From NCBI GenBank assembly GCA_947626505.1, contig CANQSN010000008.1, forward strand, positions 1-48,801: a stretch of DNA of 48,801 nt, in the 5' to 3' direction. Below are positions 44,235-48,801 of the stretch, one piece after another. Each line of letters begins with the position of its first letter. Positions within the stretch are counted from its first letter, which is position 1. The DNA comes from an uncultured Lachnospiraceae bacterium (lineage in GTDB: Bacteria > Bacillota > Clostridia > Lachnospirales > Lachnospiraceae). Both the position numbers and the translations under genes were made by a program. A model generated the notes under the pieces. The model made no database searches, was not told where the DNA came from, and worked only from the letters and a program-made list of their open reading frames with translations.

Positions 44235-45608
44235 TCACTCCTTTATTTTTTGTAATACTAAATTGGTCAGACACTCTTTGGTATTATACTCCGGATTCTC
44301 TAAGACCTGCTCTAAAAGCTGTTTCAAAAGCTCCCCCATAGCTTTACCGGGCTTAACTCCCAACGCCATTAAATCCTTTCCGTTTAACGCCAGACCGGAA
44401 ATGCTGATACATTGCTTCTTACTTAAAATCTCCTGATATCTCTCTTTTACCTCCTCCAACAAAGCAAGCTTTTCCTGTTTAAGAAAATCACTCTGCGCTA
44501 AAACGTCTGCCTTTTGCAGTGAAAAAAGCTTTTCCATATACCGGCTGCCAATCCTTGCGCTAACTTTTCTAACCTGCTTTGTACTGATTTTTTCACCCCA
44601 ACTGTAATCGTGCCAATATATAAGCTCTCTTACTGATTTTATCGTATTGTTATCAAATTTAAGCCTGCGCAGTACGTTCTCCGCCAATGGCGCTCCTAAA
44701 GCGCCATGATTATAGAAATGGTCGACGCCCTCCTCGTCAACTGTTTTCACAAGAGGTTTTCCAATATCATGCAGCAGCGCCGCCCATCTAAGAACAACAT
44801 CCTTTTCTATATAGGAGGCCGCCTTAACGCAATGTTCCCCGACATTGTAACAATGGTGCGGATTATTCTGAGGAGTTTTAAGCATCTCACTAAGCTCAGG
44901 AAGGACTATATCTATAATTCCGCATGGCATTCCTATCGTTAAAAGCATCTCCGGGTTATCCGACAACAATAGTTTCGTAAGCTCCACGCAAATCCGTTCC
45001 GCACTTACATCCCTTAAATACAAAGCGTTTTCCTTCATGGCGCTCAACGTATCGGCATGAATGGTAAAATCAAGCTGCGCAGCAAAACGCATGGCTCTTA
45101 GCACACGCAAAGCATCCTCGTCAAATCTCTCAAGCGGATTACCGACGCAGCAAATAAGACGTTTCGCTAAATGCTTGCGCCCGTCAAAGTAATCAACAAG
45201 TCCCTCCTCCTCATTATATGCCATTGCATTTATTGTAAAATCCCGCCTAAGCATGTCCTCTTTAAGACTGGAAGTAAACGTAACCCCAGCCGGACGACGA
45301 TGTCCCTCATACTTGCCATCAACCCTATAGGTTGTAACCTCATACCCTGTCTTGTCAAGCATAACTGTAACTGTTCCATGCTGAATGCCGGTATCAATCG
45401 TTCTTTTAAAAAGCTCTTTTACTTCCGAAGGCTTTGCATTGGTGGTAATATCCCAATCATCAGGCATACGGTTAAGCAGCGAATCCCTTACGCAGCCGCC
45501 CACCACATACGCTTCATACCCCGCACTATGTAATGTATCTAATATATACGCCGCCGCTTTAGGAATAGCAATATGAACCCCTTCGCTAAACCTTTCCTTT
45601 TGTTCCAT
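44235..45608 (-). CDS. cca: CCA tRNA nucleotidyltransferase
   Basis: A 457-residue class II CCA-adding enzyme that builds or repairs the 3' CCA of tRNA. The nucleotidyltransferase head keeps GGCVRDSLLNR (with the catalytic DDWD following), the RRDFTINAMA motif and the RNA-binding region after ERFDEDALRVLRAMRFAAQL. An HD domain follows (HHCYNVGEHCVKAA, LLHDIGKP), a phosphohydrolase module seen in Firmicute enzymes. ATG 45608 is preferred over GTG 45611 because GGGGGTG lies six bases upstream. A strong own promoter lies upstream at 45647-45675. Downstream it is translationally coupled with a secreted protein gene. Confidence 0.96.
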   Translation of the reverse strand: MEQKERFSEGVHIAIPKAAAYILDTLHSAGYEAYVVGGCVRDSLLNRMPDDWDITTNAKPSEVKELFKRTIDTGIQHGTVTVMLDKTGYEVTTYRVDGKYEGHRRPAGVTFTSSLKEDMLRRDFTINAMAYNEEEGLVDYFDGRKHLAKRLICCVGNPLERFDEDALRVLRAMRFAAQLDFTIHADTLSAMKENALYLRDVSAERICVELTKLLLSDNPEMLLTIGMPCGIIDIVLPELSEMLKTPQNNPHHCYNVGEHCVKAASYIEKDVVLRWAALLHDIGKPLVKTVDEEGVDHFYNHGALGAPLAENVLRRLKFDNNTIKSVRELIYWHDYSWGEKISTKQVRKVSARIGSRYMEKLFSLQKADVLAQSDFLKQEKLALLEEVKERYQEILSKKQCISISGLALNGKDLMALGVKPGKAMGELLKQLLEQVLENPEYNTKECLTNLVLQKIKE

Positions 45609-45646
45609 CACACACCCCCAACGGATTACTGATAAAAACCCACTTA

Positions 45647-45675
45647 ATTATACCCTTTTTTGCATTATAGTTCAA
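45647..45675 (-). promoter_or_regulatory. Promoter of cca
   Basis: On the minus strand TTGAAC (45670-45675), a 17-base spacer and TATAAT (45647-45652): near-consensus sigma-A spacing. The leader is about 32 bases. Confidence 0.8.
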
Positions 45676-45707
45676 TAAAAAGAAGCTTACAAATTCTTTC
45701 AGCAACC

Positions 45708-45741
45708 AATATGTCCCCTGTTAAAAAACAGGGGACATATT
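45708..45741. repeat. Perfect 15-bp inverted repeat without U-tract
   Basis: AATATGTCCCCTGTT and its exact reverse complement around AAAA, 20 bases after the stop of the FN3 surface protein gene on the minus strand. There is no T-run after the stem on either strand, so a classic terminator is uncertain, though a strong RNA stem is certain. Confidence 0.7.
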
Positions 45742-45761
45742 ATAAAACACTTCACTTATCA

Positions 45762-46988
45762 TTAATAGCGCGATATATACTGGCTAATATTTGTGTACAC
45801 CTGACTCTTTTTCGTCTTTTTGCCAACCTTAAGAGTAGGAACCACTCTTATATAATAGGTTTCTCCGCCTTTAAGCTTTTTCTTACCAAACTTGGTAATC
45901 GTGCAGGAATTGGACTTCTTGCCATAAGTTCCATACTTCTTGTATCCGGAATCGCTGTTCTTTGAAATATATACTGTATACTTAGAAGCTACATCAATCT
46001 TATTCCATGTCACAGTAATTCTCTTATTTTTAGATTTGCTCTGGGCGTTTGGTATTGCAAAATAACGGTATGTACTCCATGGGCCATACTTCTTAACTCC
46101 GTTAATGTCAACATATGCCCTTGCTCTGTACTTTACTCCCTTCTTTTTGATAGTGCCAAATGCAATCTCATCGGACTTTAAACTGTCCATCACCTTTTTA
46201 TTGCCCTTCATTGTAGTGGCAACAATCTGAACTCCATCTGCATTGGCAGGAGTCTGAGCTACGCCAAATTCCACTCTTTTAAGACCGTTCCATACATATG
46301 TAATACCGAACTGCGACGTTAATATCCTGCCAGGAACTGTACTTGCGCTTGCACTGGAAGAACTGCTGCTATATACCCTTGTGCCATTCTGACCGGTTAC
46401 ATAAGCTCGGACAAAATACGACGCACTGCTGGCCTTTTCCTGATTAACTACAGCGACAGTCGAGCCGGCTGGAATATCCGCTACTACCGGTTCATTATCA
46501 TATGAAATATATCTATACACTTCATATCCTGACACATTAGCAATCGGATCCCATCCTAACGTTACCGTTGTCGCTGTTGAATCAAGCCATTTAAAATTAG
46601 CAGGCTCCGCAGGCTCTGCTGGAAGAGTTGATACCTGAAATGGCTCAGACCACCCTAACGCCTCTGCTTCCTTAGCTTCAGAACCCCAACCTTTATATGC
46701 TTTTATTTTCACATAATATGAACTTCCCGGATTCAAGCCTGTAATATAATCAGACGTTTCAGATGAGTATCTACCGTCACATTCACAATTATCAGGCGTA
46801 GTTCCAATATAAATAGCATAGCGATTTGCTCCCGGATATAAATCCCACTGTATACTTACACTGGTATCCCTCCACTCTGTCTGCTTCAAGCCGGTAACAC
46901 TGCCTGCAGCCGATGCACCTATACACATCATAACTGTCAGCAATGCTAAAACCAATAATTGGCTTAATTTTTTTGTCGTTCTTTTCAT
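45762..46988 (-). CDS. Secreted FN3-repeat surface protein
   Basis: A 408-residue secreted protein. A signal peptide (LSQLLVLALLTVMMCIGASA) is followed by at least three FN3 repeats (TSVSIQWDLYPGANRYAIYI, ATTVTLGWDPIANVSGYEVY, RITVTWNKIDVASKYTVYI) and a Ser-rich hinge (SSSSSSASAS). The last 90 residues are Lys/Tyr-rich. ATG 46988 is chosen because AAAGGAG lies six bases upstream; the frame is open to 47018 but that start has no site. It shares the architecture of the shorter FN3 protein at 41885-42865, but the two are not adjacent and belong to different transcripts. Function unknown; surface adhesion or carbohydrate binding are possible. Confidence 0.82.
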   Translation of the reverse strand: MKRTTKKLSQLLVLALLTVMMCIGASAAGSVTGLKQTEWRDTSVSIQWDLYPGANRYAIYIGTTPDNCECDGRYSSETSDYITGLNPGSSYYVKIKAYKGWGSEAKEAEALGWSEPFQVSTLPAEPAEPANFKWLDSTATTVTLGWDPIANVSGYEVYRYISYDNEPVVADIPAGSTVAVVNQEKASSASYFVRAYVTGQNGTRVYSSSSSSASASTVPGRILTSQFGITYVWNGLKRVEFGVAQTPANADGVQIVATTMKGNKKVMDSLKSDEIAFGTIKKKGVKYRARAYVDINGVKKYGPWSTYRYFAIPNAQSKSKNKRITVTWNKIDVASKYTVYISKNSDSGYKKYGTYGKKSNSCTITKFGKKKLKGGETYYIRVVPTLKVGKKTKKSQVYTNISQYISRY

Positions 46989-47080
46989 TCTTTTCTCCTT
47001 TCTTAAATGAGCCACCATAATTGCTATATGCTCTTAAATGATAAAATGCGGTGTGGCAGTCCGCTGTCATCAGTATTTTT

Positions 47081-47109
47081 AATATACCATGAACACACAT
47101 TTTTCACAA
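47081..47109 (-). promoter_or_regulatory. Promoter of the FN3 surface protein gene
   Basis: On the minus strand TTGTGA (47104-47109), 17 bases, then TATATT (47081-47086) preceded by TGG (extended -10). The leader is about 85 bases and contains a small stem (TGGCAG/CTGTCA) at 47055-47070. Confidence 0.6.
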
Positions 47110-47161
47110 TACAAAAGATTAAATATCAAACAACTTTTAAATTCCAATTTATTCCAATATG

Positions 47162-48595
47162 CTAATATGCCCTGCCAAAATACACCATAGTCTTTGCCGG
47201 CTTACCGCAATGCACGCACACATCGCTTAATTGCTCCTGCTCAAATGGCATACACCTTGTAGAAGCTCCTGTCTTTTCTTTAATCGCTTCTTCACATGCA
47301 GTATCCCCGCACCACATTGCCTTGATAAAGCCCTGCTTTGTAGTGATGATATTGTTAAATTCATCCCAGCTCCTTGCTTCGTGGGTATTTTCCTCTCTGT
47401 GCGCTAAAGCCCGATTATACATATCCTTTTGAATCTCAGACAATAACTCCGCCACCTTTTTTTGTATATCGTCAATAGGCGTTATATATTTTTCTCTGGT
47501 GTCTCTGCGCACCAATACCGCCTGTCCTGCTTCAATATCCTTTGGCCCAATCTCCACGCGTACAGGAATACCCCTCATCTCTGCTTCGGCAAACTTCCAC
47601 CCCGGACTTTTATCGGAATCGTCAAGCTTAACCCTGAAACAGGATAATGAAGCTGTAATCTCCCTCGCCTTTTCAAGCACGCCCTCTTTCTTCTGCATAA
47701 CGGGAACTACAACAACTTGGGTAGGAGCCACCATAGGCGGCAGCACCAAACCGGAATCGTCTCCATGTACCATAATAATTCCGCCGATTAACCTAGTGCT
47801 CATGCCCCATGAAGTCTGGTGCACATATTTTAATTTGTTATCCTTATCCGTATACTGAATATCAAACGCCTTTGCAAATCCATCGCCAAAATTATGGCTT
47901 GTTCCCGATTGCAGCGCTTTACCGTCATGCATTAACGCCTCTATTGTATAGGTTGACAACGCTCCGGCAAACTTCTCCTTTTCCGTTTTCTTACCGCGTA
48001 TAACAGGCATTGCCAATACTTCTTCACAGAAATCTGCATAAAGATTCAGCATCTGCTCAGTGCGCTCCTCTGCCTCCTTTGCATCAGCATGAGCGGTGTG
48101 CCCCTCCTGCCACAAAAACTCGCGCGAGCGCAGAAACGGTCTTGTCTCCTTTTCCCATCTTACAACCGAACACCACTGGTTATATATCTTTGGCAAATCT
48201 CTATAGGACTGTATATCATTCTTATAGAAGTCACAGAACAAGGTCTCAGAGGTTGGACGCACACAGATACGCTCCTCCAATTCATTTAATCCTCCATGCG
48301 TTACCCAAGCCACCTCCGGCGCAAATCCCTCTACATGGTCCTTTTCCTTCTGCAGAAGGCTTTCGGGAATGAACATTGGAAGATATACATTTTCTACCTC
48401 CGCCTCTTTAAATCGGTCGTCCAACTGCCTTTGAATAAGCTCCCATATGGCATATCCAGCCGGTTTAAGCACCATACATCCTTTTACGCTGGTATAATCA
48501 ATAAGGTCTGCTTTTCTGACCACATCTGTATACCACTGTGCAAAATCCTCCTCCATTGAAGTGATTGCTTCTACTAATTTTTTGTCCTTCGCCAT
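47162..48595 (-). CDS. proS: Prolyl-tRNA synthetase (short archaeal/eukaryotic type)
   Basis: A 477-residue class II aminoacyl-tRNA synthetase that charges tRNA-Pro. The motifs are motif 2 [20 protein letters not shown] and motif 3 [19 protein letters not shown], with VRPTSETLF before. It lacks the large editing insertion of the long bacterial form and ends ...FGRAY after a CVHCGK zinc-like motif; this is the ProS type 3 seen in archaea, eukaryotes and some clostridia. Start ATG 48595 has AGAGAGG six to ten bases upstream. It is transcribed alone from a promoter at 48736-48764, with a leader of about 130 bases that has no visible T-box. Only one proS copy is in the window. Confidence 0.97.
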   Translation of the reverse strand: MAKDKKLVEAITSMEEDFAQWYTDVVRKADLIDYTSVKGCMVLKPAGYAIWELIQRQLDDRFKEAEVENVYLPMFIPESLLQKEKDHVEGFAPEVAWVTHGGLNELEERICVRPTSETLFCDFYKNDIQSYRDLPKIYNQWCSVVRWEKETRPFLRSREFLWQEGHTAHADAKEAEERTEQMLNLYADFCEEVLAMPVIRGKKTEKEKFAGALSTYTIEALMHDGKALQSGTSHNFGDGFAKAFDIQYTDKDNKLKYVHQTSWGMSTRLIGGIIMVHGDDSGLVLPPMVAPTQVVVVPVMQKKEGVLEKAREITASLSCFRVKLDDSDKSPGWKFAEAEMRGIPVRVEIGPKDIEAGQAVLVRRDTREKYITPIDDIQKKVAELLSEIQKDMYNRALAHREENTHEARSWDEFNNIITTKQGFIKAMWCGDTACEEAIKEKTGASTRCMPFEQEQLSDVCVHCGKPAKTMVYFGRAY

Positions 48596-48659
48596 TATTC
48601 TTACCTCTCTCTATATTTGTAATGCCATGTGAACTACCCTATATTTTTTCTTTTCCTGG

Positions 48660-48700
48660 CGCAAACTTCAAGTCTGCTTTAGCAGATTAAAGTCTTCTCC
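48660..48700. repeat. Intergenic repeat copy U3
   Basis: Contains the stem AGTCTGCTTTAGCAGATT in the leader of proS. Its reverse complement matches the left half of copy U2 at 34836-34864 (TAAAGCAGACT, then seven variable bases, then TGCGCCA). It is transcribed as part of the proS leader. Confidence 0.55.
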
Positions 48701-48735
48701 ATCTGATAAATTCACGTTTATGCACAACTATGGCA

Positions 48736-48764
48736 ATAGTATTACAATTATATGTTAATGTCAA
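48736..48764 (-). promoter_or_regulatory. Promoter of proS
   Basis: On the minus strand a perfect -35 TTGACA (48759-48764), 17 bases, and TACTAT (48736-48741). The leader is about 130 bases. Confidence 0.7.
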
Positions 48765-48801
48765 GATTTTCTGTTCTTATAAAGATTCCTCTGCGTCAAG
48801 A

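Noticed and set aside
48010-48372. Plus-strand frames over proS
   Set aside because: They are antisense to a clear synthetase gene with all class II motifs.
48596-48735. T-box leader for proS
   Set aside because: There is no conserved GGTGG antiterminator sequence and no terminator stem with U-tract in the leader; only the dispersed repeat stem is visible.

Overview
The window looks like a chromosomal piece of a low-GC Gram-positive anaerobe of the Clostridia, most likely Lachnospiraceae. This is inferred from strong AGGAGG-type ribosome sites, GTG/TTG starts, secreted proteins with Big_2 and FN3 domains, T/Q-rich linkers, a CotS-like spore-coat paralogue and two methyl-accepting chemotaxis proteins. 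I see no rRNA, tRNA, phage, insertion sequence or CRISPR array. About 31 genes are supported, plus the last codons of a histidine kinase at the left edge.

Left part (1-9.8 kb): a kinase tail, then an AbrB/MazE-like regulator followed by a secreted solute-binding protein. Next comes a long minus-strand block. Read in the direction of transcription it is: a TIM-barrel/GAF/GGDEF diguanylate cyclase, a TIR protein with two zinc ribbons, a class III nucleotidyl cyclase with a receiver-like N-terminus and PGDYG-like C-terminal repeats, thioredoxin, an EcsC-family protein and a LysR regulator. The first three genes are tightly packed; the cyclase ribosome site lies inside the last codons of the TIR gene. 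This putative nucleotide-signalling operon is the best candidate for an undescribed system in the window.

Middle part (9.8-25.8 kb): a DtxR-like regulator; a minus-strand operon of an expansin with a 21-bp-repeat linker, a chorismate mutase/ACT protein with an eroded prephenate dehydratase region, a zinc-ribbon membrane protein and a TPM-domain protein; a YitT-family membrane protein; two chemoreceptors; a hybrid histidine kinase with two receivers; and a secreted subtilisin-like protease.

Right part (25.8-48.8 kb): a putative RNA methyltransferase in an operon with a second hybrid kinase and a GtrA-YfhO fusion; a single-pass membrane protein; an unusually AT-rich 0.5 kb spacer before a degenerate phosphoribosyltransferase; an ABC exporter pair; phosphoglucomutase; a PEGA lipoprotein; a CotS-like pseudokinase; CCA-adding enzyme with two secreted proteins behind it; an FN3 surface protein; and prolyl-tRNA synthetase.

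The window combines housekeeping genes (trxA, cca, proS, pgcA) with much sensory and signalling machinery (two chemoreceptors, two hybrid kinases plus a kinase tail, two nucleotide cyclases, TIR) and surface proteins (expansin, protease, FN3 proteins, lipoprotein), as expected of a motile gut or plant-fibre-associated clostridium. All functional statements rest on motif recognition by eye; no database search was run.
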